64,000 bases of DNA from Stercorarius parasiticus (Eukaryota > Chordata > Aves > Charadriiformes > Stercorariidae): positions 1 through 64,000 of the forward strand of contig VWZL01000170.1 of the NCBI GenBank assembly GCA_013396915.1. Direction: 5' to 3'. The position numbers were made by a program, and so were the translations under genes. Below the pieces are notes generated by a model. It saw nothing but the letters and a program-made list of their open reading frames with translations. It did no database searches and was not told the DNA's origin. Below are positions 48,969 through 61,048 of this stretch, in pieces. Every line of letters starts with the position of its first letter. Position 1 is the stretch's first letter.

Positions 48969-51401
48969 ATACATAGCACTGAGCAAATACACATGCACAG
49001 TTTTATGACTTCTATATTACATGCATATGGTTTGAAACACTTTTAATTTGTGTGCCTAAGATGTGAAAGTAAGCTTATGTATTCCAGGAGAGTTACGAAA
49101 ATGAAATTCACATCTGGGCAGAGATGAAGCTTGTGGTCTGTGTGTTGTGTAAGAAATCATTGTGCATATTAAATAAGCCCATGTGTTGGCTCACAGAGGC
49201 ACATTTCATCCACGCCAAATGATACTTACACAAACTGCACAATGTCCCATTAATGACTCCTCAGATATTTAGCTGTTAATCGCTATTCTGTTAAGAAAGT
49301 GCACAAAATTATTGATGTGGGGCACACTGTACTATGCTCCATTTCTTCCTGTGTTATGGAGCAGAAGACTAACTGGATTTCATGACAATGAGAAATTATA
49401 TACTCTTCCATGTAGTGGAAATGTGGTAGTTTTAATGTCCAAAAACCAGACCACTGGATTTGTTTGGGTCAGTGACACATAGTATCAGGAAATACACGGT
49501 GGAATAAAGGAAGTTATTCACTCAAGAGATGCTGTAGTTTCAGATTGATTGTTATAACTCTGAAAAATTTTCAGATTTGAATTTTATCTGCTCTCCTTGA
49601 CTTCTGGTTGTCAGCTATGAAGTAATGGTGCTAACTACTTAAGAAATGTGATAGTGCTTCCTTTTGTTTTGTGCATTGCAGACTCTTTCCTCACTCATTA
49701 TATATACCCTGAATGTGTATCAAGTAATGTTCATGTTAAACAAAGTGACAGATTGCATATATAATGTAATTATTTTAACAAGCCTGCTAAAGCTAGGAAA
49801 ATTCTGATTGGGCTGCAGCAGGAAACAAAGCAAAATCGCCAACAGCATAAAAAGAAATGCAGGAAATTGCCAGTCAAAGGGAGTATTACAAAATATGCTG
49901 AAAGAAAACAGCAAACTCCAAACACTTTTGTGCTGAGAGACAAATGTTGGACTGATACAGTCCAGAGATGCTTCTAACAGTGCTTTGATTTGGGCCACTT
50001 TCTGAACCATTCACCAGATGTAGTCCTAAAAATGGAGTTTGCTAGAGAATACAGGATGCGTGTGGTTGCTCATGGAGGGAGACTACACATCAGAGAGACA
50101 ATGAGAAGTAACAAACAGAAGCACTTCTTGCCCTAGAAATTATTATATGGAATATTAAAACATGTATTGTAGTTAGGTTTAGCACAAATGAAACCTTTTA
50201 TAACAAATATTTTTTAAAACTCTGGTGGGAAGACCTGGCTTGAGACATTTCAAAGGGATCTGTGTCTAGAAGGCAGAGGCTCAGCATATTTTGCAGATTG
50301 GGTCCCTTTCAAATTTGATCCGTAAAACTGAAGCACCCAGGTGACTTAATCACTGACATGCTTTTGTGTAGCCGTCTGGTTTTGATGAGATTCCTCGCAG
50401 ACTGACAAAGGACTTGGGTTGATAGTCCCCATGCTTTGGCTCTCACACTTTGTATTTGGACTTTCCTCTCTGAACAATTACTTGCATACAATTGCAAGTT
50501 GTTTGTAAATATGAATTCACAGAAGATTACTTTTCTACTGAGTTGAAAAGGAAGGTGTTCTGTTCCTATGTTATTATTATTCAAGAAAGGACTATACATT
50601 GACTTTTTAGATAGCATTTTTCTTTAAACCTTTTTAACTAAGCTTTTCAGAACTAAGGCAAGACAGAATTATTTCTGGTTGTGAATTCAATGCAGTTTTA
50701 AATTAATTAGAATTCTGTAGAACAAGGGTTCAGAGATGTTTCTATGCTTACAAGTTATCTTCAAAACTAATGTGTTATTGCAAAATACCTACACATTTAC
50801 AGTAAATTAATAAAATCAGCAGATTTGCTTACTTGCTTACCTGTCCCAGAGAGGAAGTCACTTTTCTTAATCAGCAGAATTCCCTCAGGAGGAAACTAAT
50901 CTTTAAACTCAGTAAATGTATAGACAGTCACAAAAGCATAAGGAGTGATTTTCCACAGTCCAAAGAGTGAATCTCATGAATACTTCCATAATTCAGATTA
51001 CCTTCTGAATCTTATATCACAAAATCATTAAAGTCAAAGAGTGAACAAAGGAGCTTTTCAAATTTTTCTTAAGATCTTGTTTTTTCATAACACATAAATG
51101 AGAATAGAAATGAGATAAAAATTACCGTCTGATCTGTGTCAATGATTTGACCTTTTTCCCACCATTCCTTCCAAGTGGCTAAATCTCTCTCTGCCCTAGA
51201 AATGAAACATATTGAACCAGTTTGGTTTGTTTAAAATGTCTTTCCTAGTAACTGACTATATACACATTTTTGTCTCTGCTCAATGTGGTTGTGTCTGACT
51301 GAATCCCATTCCAAGGGAAAAAAACATTTCAGGTGTCCTGTAGATAGGAAGAATTTTTTCAGTTGTGTGAAATGGGGCCTGTCAAGAGTACTGATGACAT
51401 A

Positions 51402-51443
51402 TAAAAAGTAAATTTTACCGTCTAAAAAGTAAATTACTATATC
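51402..51443. repeat. 21-bp imperfect tandem pair
   Basis: Two adjacent 21-bp units start with the same 13 bases (TAAAAAGTAAATT). They differ in their second half. Confidence 0.75.
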
Positions 51444-52091
51444 TTTGCTTATAATACACTATAAAATATAAACTGTATGAGACTGAAAGTGTTTTTCAAA
51501 GTTTGGGGAGTGTTACAAGCAATGATGCTCCTATCTTACCGTGACGTCTTAATAACAAGTAACATGTCAAAAGCTCTTCTTATTTATCATTAACTCTGTT
51601 AAAAATAGATATTATTAGTAGACTTATATGATGATTAGTATTATAGTATACAGTACTAGTACTACATTTCAGAAGTGTTTTATGTTCTTGTATAAGATGT
51701 TACTTATTTTATATTCTGCCCCTCTTAATAAAGCCAAGCTTTTGCCTAGTTTTGCTTAGAATTTCAGAAATTTAGTGACTAAATTGGACCCTGTATAGTC
51801 TCCTGATTCCTATGGAAGAATTACTCATTGTTTGCATCACAAGCCTATCTCTCTGATGCCAATTACATTCAGAAAATTAAAATGCCTGTTAGTCCAACTC
51901 AACACAGGTGCCAAATAGTAAAAGTATTAAAGCAGCTTTGTGCATCTGTCAACCTGTTTTGACGTCTGTATAATCATGCACATTTTATTTTTAAAGGCAG
52001 TTTTATGCTGTTAGATTGATTACTTGGCTACTTTTGCAATTTGGATTGCCCAGTTCTTGTTCAGTTCCATGCTATTTTTTTTGAGACTAAT

Positions 52092-52114
52092 TACTCTTCA
52101 CGTAGTGAAGAGTA
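52092..52114. repeat. Perfect 10-bp inverted repeat, 3-nt centre
   Basis: TACTCTTCAC (52092-52101), GTA, then GTGAAGAGTA (52105-52114). The two arms are exact reverse complements. Confidence 0.92.
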
Positions 52115-55100
52115 TAAGAAATAGAACCTGTATAGGAAACATGAGGGGTTCCGATAGCATGGAAACTGATGCTGAGGTGCAGTATTGGTGTATTTCCATG
52201 AAGATCAGTTGATGTACTGCAAGTGCAAAAGGAGAAATTAAACTTTTCATAATAACAGAATTCATTATTATTATAAGCAAACCTTCCAATCAGCTTGAGA
52301 AGTAAAGCCTTAATGTCATTTTGTGGTAGTAAACCAAGGAAGAGTATTACAACTTTATCATTTTAAAAGCTTCTCTCTTTTTTCCATATAATGTCAGAAA
52401 TTCTTTATAGCACAAGCCATTAAGTTTTCGTGGCAGCCCCTCAATGTGCTGTTAGTTACTTTAAGTAGTTCCTCTGTGTTGTCTGCGTATCTGCAGCCAT
52501 GTCTGTACTCTGATGACAACACTGTGATCCTTCTTTGCCTCACACAAGATGGTGCTTCAGCACCAAGTTGATCTCTACCCACTGCTGTGTCTTATTGCAA
52601 CTTAATCCTTTATTTCAGGTGTCTTGGTATCTTGTTTTTTATTGTATATTGACCATCATCCTCACTTTTACACAAATCCAAACTTCTGCCTTACTTGTGT
52701 ACTCTAACACGTATAAATGTAAACATGAGGCCTTTGTTTATACGAACGCCAAAACTTAGCTTGGCATCACACTCTGAAGCTAGGCACTACACCTTCCCCT
52801 CACCTTTGTTGGCTAGAAACCAGACACTGATGCCAGTCCTGATTTCTGTTGAGAAGCGTGCCAAGCATGTCTTTGCTAAGACACATGGTATGGGCTGCCA
52901 TAGCCCTCCTGAAGTTATATTAGTTAAATTTATAACCTTGCACAAGGTTATCAATTAGGTTAAGTGACAGGAAAAAGCCAGTACAGGCTTTTAACATACT
53001 TTTTGGTAATTGTAGTTTTTTGGTATTTCTGGGCAAGATGAGAATTCTGGTTCATCACTGACTGCAGCAATGACCTAAGTTTAAACAAAGTCTTAGAGGG
53101 AACTAAGTTGATGGTCACCACATAACACCACGTTACATGGAAGAAGGATAGTTGAGAAATAGTTAGGAGAGGGCTTTAATGAAGCTTAGGTTTGCAGGTT
53201 TGGTTTCATCTTATGCTGAGAGATACTACTAGACCATGGTAACAGAGGGGGTCAGAGGTACAGAGCAACAGCCAGGGTTTTTCATCAGACTACAGTTGTG
53301 CCGGAGATGAAAGGAGCTAATGGACTCCAATACTGTGGAACTTCTTTCTGACTCGTTTACATTATTGCATTAAATTAACTCAATTTCTCCTAAAAAATAA
53401 ACTAAGCCTATCCAGTAGAATGGATAAATATTATTGTTTAAAAAGGTTCTTTAACACAAATGATCAACATCTAAAACATTTAATATTTGAGATATCATAA
53501 GATTTTTTACTCTAAGTTACTACATATTTTAGGGTAATCAGAAGTAATTTTAGTTAAAACAAAGTTAAAATTCACAATTCCACTATTTCTTTAAATACAT
53601 ATTAAGAAGCAGGCAACACTGGAAATAAGCTGTTTTAAACTCTGCTGAAGGGAATTAACTTTAAAATTGTTTTTGAAACACTGTTTTAACTAAATCTTCA
53701 TGAACTAGGTTTTGTGAAACTATTAGCAAAATTTTGCATATCAGAACTTTTGGATGCTCAGCACAGGCTGCTCCAAGAAATCTGACTGATAAAGGGTTTT
53801 TATATCCTCTACATGTTGGGTACATTAGTATCCTGGAAATAATTTACAAAACGGCAGATAATGTTTTACAATGCTTTAAAAAACTTAGACTATCAGATGT
53901 AAGAATGGTAAGACATACTTTCTGGTAGAAGGCAGTCTGACATACCATTCTCTGAATCAAGCATTCCATCAGAAATAGATTGACAATATTGCAAATCTGT
54001 ACCTCTAAATGTTTGCCTGTAATGAATTTTAAATGCAAAAATTTGTAACAAAAGATCAAACTTCGGTCTTTCATATTTATCTCAATTGCCTATGGCTATA
54101 CTGCAGACAGGAGACATAGCTGCATGGATTTTTGATTTAGTACAGTCTGGTCGTTTTCAGATTCACATTACTGTGAATGAAATAGCTACTGATCTAATGG
54201 CTAAATATTATTTTTCTAGTACGTTGCAGGTATTATTTGTGGAAGGGTCTGAGTTTATGTTAGTCAAGATCTATAGACATATACTGGCTGTGCAGTTTAT
54301 CTTGAATGTATTTCATATGTTCTCTATGTACATTTTCCTACCTACACTGGTGCCGAAAACTGAGGATTTTTATTCCCTGTATACAAGTTTATCAGAAACT
54401 TGTATCTCTTTTAAAAACTTATCAAAAGAATCAGAAATCTTATATGGTTATTAAGATTCTATGTTCCCTCTTGATTGCCATTATTTCCTGAGCATGCTGT
54501 CCTTCACCTAAGAAGGAAGAGGTTGAAGACAGTCCATTAAGTTTGTGTAAAATGTTGAAAATAATTTTGGAGCATATTTTTCAATCATTGTACCACTTTT
54601 TGAAATTTTAAATTCTCCCATCATGCTGCTTTTAATCTGTAAAAAATCTGCAATGATTGCTGAGTGTATTTAAGTGTCCTTCATATGCTCAACAAAGATG
54701 TGTGGGGATTTCAAATCAGGTTCTTTAAGGCAGCTGCCTAAATCCTCAACGCTGAAGTACTGAGCAACAAAGAACCAAAACCCATTTGTGGGTTTCAGCT
54801 GTGATCCACTGTAAGGACTAAGCATGACAAATTTCAAACTTTGGAAAAATTTGTTTTTAGCACAAGATACACAAGTGAGGCTGGAACTTTCCTAAAATGG
54901 AGACATGCTTTTAATGTTCTCAGAAAACAAAAATTGTTAAGGGATTTTGCTTAATGATTCCCACCGAAAAAGGCAAAAAAGCCATCCTGCCCAATCTGAA
55001 ACCAAAAAGAATACTATCTTACCACGTAATGATAAAGAGTCATATGAAACCAGGTCTTACCCTGCAAACAGTTTCACAGTATTTGCAGTAGGGAGGAGAA

Positions 55101-56149
55101 CAATATCTGCTACAAGAGTGACTTGCCCCACCAATTGACCCAATTGACACCAGTTGACATATGTTTAAGCTGAACTGAACACTGTTGTTAGGATAGAAAA
55201 AGAGAAAACATAGAAAAGTATAAAGGAACATTCTAAGAAAGCAATAAATGTAATATTGCAGTATTGCATAGTTAGCAGTTCCTTACTGGATGGGATGCAG
55301 CTGCAAGAATCGTTAATCCTCTCTAATTCTTTGCTGATCTTGATGTTACAGAAGCAGTGGGAGTACAACTAATGGAATCAGAGTATGGATATTAATTCTG
55401 TTTTTGTAATTTCCTGTTTAATTTGTATTCAGTCGACTATTGTTGCATACAAAAGAGGAAATGAGATTTCAACAAGATATAAAACAAACAAGTGTTTAAA
55501 AAAGAGATTAAGTTGCTCATAAGAATGAAGAACTTCCCAAACCTCAGTCATTTTTTATCTTTATTAGAAATGTCTCAGATTTACATCATGTAATGACAAA
55601 GAACTTTCTTTCCTTTAAATATGACCTTGCCAGTTCCTGAAATGCCAGAAAACCATCTACATTTTCCAACAAACATAATGACCCTTATATCAACACATAC
55701 TCCAAATCTTCCTTCTCCATCAATTTACAGTTCCCTCTAGGAGTCAATAGGCTTATTCTGCATTTACCACAATTTAAAAGGCTGCCGTGAAATACCTCAA
55801 ATAGGAGTAATCCTGTGATCTTTCTTGTAAGCTTTTGTCCCTAATGACTATATATAATCTCATTCATTTGTTGAATTATGTTGAATTCAACCTTTTTCCT
55901 AGGAGTGAGTTCTGGTATTAGTACTTTTGCCTTATCCATCTAGTAACTGGGGGTAGGCACTCAGGGAAAAACAACAAGTCAAGGGAACAAGGGAAGATCT
56001 GATAGGTGATGGCTTCACATTTCCTTTTCTTCTTACAATATCCAGGATCAGACAAACAGAAGATATTGGACACAAGAATTAGGGTCATCAGAGATACATG
56101 GAATCTGTGGAGGCCTTGAACTGCTAGCAAGAAGAGAAACTGCAGATTT

Positions 56150-57090
56150 CAGGGACAGGCAAACACGCTGTTCCAGGAGCTGGAGATGACAGACCAGTAG
56201 GGGCACCAGCAGCTACTCTGGGTTTCTCAGTCCCATTCTGTTTCTGGTAGTTCTGCTCCCAGATGCCAGTAGTTGGAACTCCGCCAGCAATTATGCCCTT
56301 GGATGCTGGCCCTTCTTGAAAAACTGGCCCTGGGCAGGTGACTCAAGGCAGGAGGTACTCAGTGGTACCTGCCATTTAGATCCCTCTTGAGCTGAGGACC
56401 ACAGGCAGGAGAATGGTCCCAGACTCTCTTTAATGGCATAGAGTGGAGCTGAAGAAGACCCCAGTGCAGCTGGTGTCATTGATAATGAATCCTCATCAGT
56501 GGCCTCCTCAGGGCCTGCAGGCCTGCAGAGCTGTAGCACTTGCCACTGTTGTGCAGATCAGAGCCACACCAAGGGATGAGAATGCCAGCAACTGTCCCTA
56601 TGCAGCAGTGGAGGTCCTGCTGTACACTGTTGATCAAAAGAATCTCTACTGCAGTCAGACTTGCTCTGGACTTACCTAGCTCATCCTGGTTGCCTGGTGA
56701 GATCCGGGGATGATAAGGCTCCATTGCACAACAGCAGAAACAATGCCTTCTCCTCTGGTAAGGGATACTGGAAAATGACACACTGGTTCTTACTGCCAAA
56801 GACCAGATCTTTAGCAAGAGTATTGTTTAGAAAGAGTTTACAAAGTTCACTATCCCTACTTGATCATTCAGTACCGCCTGGTCCCAGTAGCAGAAACTGA
56901 TCCCGTGATTGCAAGATCTCCTCTCCACCGTGAGAACACTGGTAAGGGCACCATTGTCGCTTCTGTGTTGAATGGCATCATCAGTGACATCATCATGTTG
57001 TCCACACTTCTGACAGCAGTTTGGTCCAAATTCTGGAGCCCCCAGACAAGTTGCTCACAACATGTTTGGTGAAGGACAGTCCTGCTACCT
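56150..57090. other. GC-richer segment of unknown origin upstream of CR1
   Basis: This 0.9-kb stretch is richer in G and C than its flanks and ends where the plus-strand CR1 begins. Open frames run on both strands (for example 56443-56679 plus and 56817-56476 minus), and several translations look protein-like, but I recognise none of them and they conflict with each other. It does not match the CR1 ORF region I know. It could be part of another repeat, a decayed pseudogene or unique sequence. Confidence 0.35.
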
Positions 57091-57529
57091 GGACATGAGC
57101 CAGCAATGTGCAATTGCAGACGAGAAATCCAACCATATCTTGTGCTGCATCAAAAGAAACGTGGCCAGCAGATCGAGGGAGGTGATTCTCCCCCTCTATG
57201 CTGGTGAGACCTCATCTGGAGTACTGCGTCCAGTTCTGGGGCCCTCAGTGCAAGAAACACATGGACCTGCAGGAGCAGGTCCAGGGAAGGGCTACAAAAA
57301 TGATCAAAACGCCTCTCCTGTGAGGTCAGACTGAAAGACTTTGGGTTTAGCCTGGAGAAAAGAGAGCTCTGGGAAGACCTTATTGTGGCCTTTCAGTACT
57401 TAAAGGGGACTTATAAGAAAGATGGGGACAAAATTTTTAGTAGGGCCTGTAGTGATACGACAAGGGGTAATAGTTTTAAACTAAAAGAGAAGATTCAGGC
57501 TAAGTATAAGGAAGAAATTTTTTACAATG
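57091..57529 (+). mobile_element. CR1 LINE fragment: ORF2 C-terminus plus start of 3' region
   Basis: This is a plus-strand CR1 fragment truncated at both ends. The first ~100 bp translate to the conserved CR1 ORF2 C-terminal block (residues such as [11 protein letters not shown] encoded around 57168-57202). A deletion of about 5 bp inside the duplicated CTCTG at the following YSALVRPH position breaks the frame. The rest follows the CR1 3' sequence, including TGGAGTACTGCGTCCAG (57219-57235), CTGGAGAAAAGAGAGCTC (57352-57369), GTAGTGATACGACAAGGGGT (57448-57467), and AAGGAAGAAATTTTTTACAA (57509-57528). It then stops abruptly, with the last ~230 bp of a normal element missing and an opposite-strand CR1 tail following at once. 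It cannot encode a protein. Confidence 0.95.
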
Positions 57530-57655
57530 AATCATAGAATGGTTTGGGTTGGAAGGGACCTTAAAGATCATCTAGTTTCAATGCCCCTGCAATGAGCAGG
57601 GACACCTTCCACTAGACCTGGTTACTCAAATCCCCATCCAGCCTGGCCTTGGACA
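57530..57655 (-). mobile_element. CR1 LINE 3' tail, inverted relative to the adjacent CR1
   Basis: Starting with AATCATAGAATGGTTTGGGT (57530-57549), this is the 3' terminus of a CR1 read on the minus strand. It continues through GACCTTAAAGATCATCTAGT (57558-57577), a GAGCAGGGACACC block and CCATCCAGCCTGGCCTTG, and fades near 57655. Only the last ~125 bp of the family are present. Its tail end abuts the broken 3' side of the plus-strand CR1 without intervening sequence. The two pieces together account for most of one element's 3' half except about 110 bp between them, so a local inversion with deletion is as plausible as a separate insertion. Confidence 0.95.
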
Positions 57656-59879
57656 GACATTATCTGTGTGGGCATAATACACTGTAATGGCTTTGACAAG
57701 GGGACCTTTCTCAGATTCACATAGGTAACAAAGATATTGATAGGTAACAGAGATAAGTAGAATTACAGAAGTTTTTACCTTAAATAAACCTGAAGATTTA
57801 TTTGAAGAGTCAGTTGCTTGAGCACATTTCTTCTCATGTTTTGAAAGTATTTGACAGAATATAATATTTTATATCATGAAAGAAGATTTTTACCTTTATT
57901 TCATCCTGATATAAAATCCATAGTAAGTGTCTTTTTTTTTGAAACTGTGCACACAGTTTCAAGGACTGTATCAACACTATTTCACCAAAGCAGATGCTAT
58001 CAAATTATCAAATGCCAAGATCTTTTTGTCCAAGATGTGAAATATTTAGTATAAAATGAAAAATAACAAAGTAAGATTTCTCACATTGTTTTGCAGACTC
58101 ATGAGATGTGAAATTTTAATTGTTTTGCCTGCCCTGACTTTTGAGTTTTCCCTTTCATTGATCCCTAAAATATAGCTCTTTGTTTCACTAAATAATTCTA
58201 CAGAAAGCAGATAAGTGTGCTTAGGCCAATGGGATGAGTCAGAAAAATCAAAATGAATGCTACTATGCTAGAAAATGAAGGGATGCAAAAAAAACCCACC
58301 AAACCCCAACAAAAAACATTTCCAGTTTGAGACCACCTTCAAACTAAGAACACTTACATACATTTTAAAGGCTCTCATCTAAAAACAAAGGAAAAAAAAA
58401 AGAAGGAAGCCCATGCAAGTCAACCAAACAAATAGACTAATTGGAATACTCAGTGAAGCATTAGAAAGCTGAATGCAGTTACAGAAAAAAACTTCATTCA
58501 TTCTTAAGGAGTTTAAATTTGAGTTGTTTTAGTAATGGGCAAAACTTCAGAAGTTTGTATATTGCATATTTTCTGTAACTAAAGAAGTACTGCTCTTTAT
58601 GCAAAGTATTTTGGAAATTGTGGAACAACTTTTCCCTTTCCTTTATGTACTTAGGAATATCAACCCATGCCAATAACCACTAAACCTTCGCCTTTTCCTC
58701 CCATTGCCCTCAGGAGCAGCTCAGCAGGATCATGCATTTTTGTAAATGTTCTTCTCTCCCTCTTTTCTACAAAAGAAAAGGGGAAATAATACAGAAACTC
58801 TACAATTATTTTGTACCAACTGTACCAACACTGAAAATCTTTGTAATCTAAAGCACTTTCTTCCATGTGTGAAAACAGTTAATAGCGACTCCCTGTAGCT
58901 GACTGTAGTAGAAGCATTGGAGCAGAATATTAAACAGTGGTATCTCTTTGTGGAATACGAACACCTTTCTTCAGTCCAAAAAGCTGCCACTACTGTACCT
59001 GTCACCGTCTGTTTCCTATACATAATGTCTGAAACTGTAAGCATAGCGGAGCTGTCAAAATGGAGTTGCAGTTACAAACAGTGATTTATTTTTCTCTTAA
59101 TGAAGAAAAGAACAAAAACTCACTTAGAAAACCCCAAACTGGGGAACACAAAAAGGAAACCCTGAGTTACCCTACCTTGTACATGAGCTGCGTTTTCCCA
59201 TGATTGCACTCCAGCCACTGCAGGGAACCACCTGCTGGTTCCAGTGTCCATGCTCCTTCGGAGGAGTCAGTGGCAGAGCAAGGAAATGTGTTGACTTCTT
59301 GTGCATCCTGGCATTTTCTAGGTCGTTCGAAGAACGCAAGTCTCCACCACTGTCTGGACAGGTGATAAATCAACTAAAAGAAAGATAGCATGTTAATTCT
59401 TTTTTCCTCTTTTTTATTGGTTACCTCGTCACTACTCTCTGTTGAAGGGAAGTTGTGGTGGTAAAGGCACTGAGTAAGTTAAAGTCAGTCTTAAAGACCT
59501 CTTGCCACCATGCTATGCAATGCAGAAGTATCAGGCGTGGTAAATTTCTGGAACACCTTCAACTACTTGTCAGCTGGGTTTTCCGTTAGATCACCCTCTG
59601 ATTAACTGAGAGGTAAAAGTGGCATCCAGCTGGCTACAGGAAAATGGTGAAAATAGCTTGATTTATGCTTCCGTGTCCTATGTCCCAAATGAAGACTGAG
59701 CTAGGTTTCAGAATCTGTCCTGTTATGGAAGGGAACTGTCAGTTGTGGCTCCTGAAATGCCTTTCAAGTGTTTTATGAGTAGATTTAATCTACTAATGCC
59801 AGACAGTGTTTACAATGACAAAGTGTGATTCTGATACCTTAATTGCTGCATGTGAAGACTTGACCTTGGCAATCTCAGG
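57656..59879. other. Unique AT-rich spacer between CR1 pieces
   Basis: No gene was recognised. It contains a perfect 11-bp inverted repeat (57939-57962) and A/C-rich low-complexity runs at about 58286-58316 and 58381-58402. The open frames near 58.7-59.4 kb lack coding features. Confidence 0.5.
57939..57962. repeat. Perfect 11-bp inverted repeat, 2-nt centre
   Basis: TTGAAACTGTG (57939-57949), CA, then CACAGTTTCAA (57952-57962). The arms are exact reverse complements, directly downstream of a T run. Confidence 0.92.
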
Positions 59880-60094
59880 CACAAATACGGGTTGGGCGGA
59901 GAATGGCTTGAGAGCAGCCCTGAGGAGAAGGACTTGTGGGTGTTGGTGAATGAGAAGTTCAACATGAGCAGGCAACGTGCACTTGCAGCCCAGAAGGCCA
60001 GACGCCTCCTGGGCTGCATCAAAAGAAGCATGGCCAGCAGGTCGAGGGAGGTGATTCTGCCCCTCTACTCTGCTCTGGTGAGACCCCACCACCT
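59880..60094 (+). mobile_element. CR1 LINE ORF2 C-terminal fragment
   Basis: This plus-strand piece of CR1 ORF2 is truncated at both ends. The frame beginning near 59880 is open to 60119 and encodes the conserved C-terminal part of the CR1 reverse-transcriptase polyprotein, downstream of the catalytic palm domain. Motifs include [15 protein letters not shown] (about 59904-59948), [16 protein letters not shown] (60006-60053) and [12 protein letters not shown] (60054-60089). CR1 similarity stops just after the RPH motif, where the family normally continues with a LEYC block, so the 3' half and tail are missing. It overlaps the same part of the family as the fragment at 57091 but begins about 70 bp further 5'. 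It is a dead fragment. Confidence 0.95.
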
Positions 60095-61027
60095 ACATTT
60101 ATCAATACAGAAGAAATGATTACTGATAGTTTCCTTTCTTCTGTGAATTCAGCAAGAAAAATGAAGTTTAATATAGAAACTGCAGTGTTACCATTTTCTA
60201 GAAAGCAGAAAGAAGCATTGTATATAACCTGATATAACAGAGAACTGTCAGTAAATCATTTCATTGTTGTTATTGAGTTTAGAGGTACAGTTAATTGCTT
60301 TACTAAGACAGTCAAACAAATCATAATGAGAAATATATTCACATAATTGTATCTCATGTGTTACTCAAGAAATATTTGGAAGGAGATCCTGAAATTCAAC
60401 AATGCTGTTTTGTTCTAAATAATTGACATGATAAATTTATCATAACTTCTTATCCCACCTCAGAATTCTCTGCATTTTGTTACAGTGCAGAGTAAGACTT
60501 CATTAAGATGCTGAATGTTCTGGAATATTTTGATTTTTTTTTTCCTTGGTGAAATTTTTGACCACTTTTTTTCATTATTTGGTTGCCTTCTTCCACCAAG
60601 CAGTAGAGATGAGTTTTTCTCAGACAAAACTGACATGTGTCCAAGGAATAGTATTAAAAGGAATCTCAAAGATTGGGAAGGTATTTAAGAAGTGAGAAAA
60701 ACTTTGCTTTTATCATTACAATAAATTATATTACATGGATAACCTATTGTTTTTAGGAGGCTGGAGGTTATCCATAGGGACAGCTATGTCAAATGAAAGA
60801 TGTCAGAAGAGAAGGCTGCATGAAAGTGGCTAACAAAGAGGTCCACGGGATGTGTTACAGCACTGGGTGCTGTGATTATCCACAAAATCCCATTGTTAGT
60901 TCACTCCCTGTCTCTGTTTTGAACTATTCAAACTGGGTCCTTCAAAGATAAATCTGTTCCCAGGGTGGTGAACACTAAAGCAGCATCAACACTAGGTTTA
61001 GCATCCCTTGCCACTTGATTTAGTGAG

Positions 61028-61048
61028 TGATCAGTGCTGATCAGTGCT
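61028..61048. repeat. 10-bp period direct duplication
   Basis: TGATCAGTGCT occurs twice with a 10-bp period (61028-61038 and 61038-61048), just upstream of the possible splice acceptor at 61065-61066. Confidence 0.85.

Larger units (their letters stand above)
45511..56149. other. Unique non-coding stretch
   Basis: No gene was recognised in 10.6 kb. It contains short CA, GT/GC and T tracts (45679-45975), a direct tandem duplication (48910-48968), a 21-bp tandem pair (51402-51443), and a perfect 10-bp inverted repeat (52092-52114). A 122-codon plus frame at 54086-54454 has no motif I recognise and lies in AT-rich DNA. Confidence 0.5.

Noticed and set aside
54086..54454. 122-codon plus-strand frame as a small protein gene
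   Set aside because: Composition follows the local AT-rich DNA, with no domain and no promoter or splice context.
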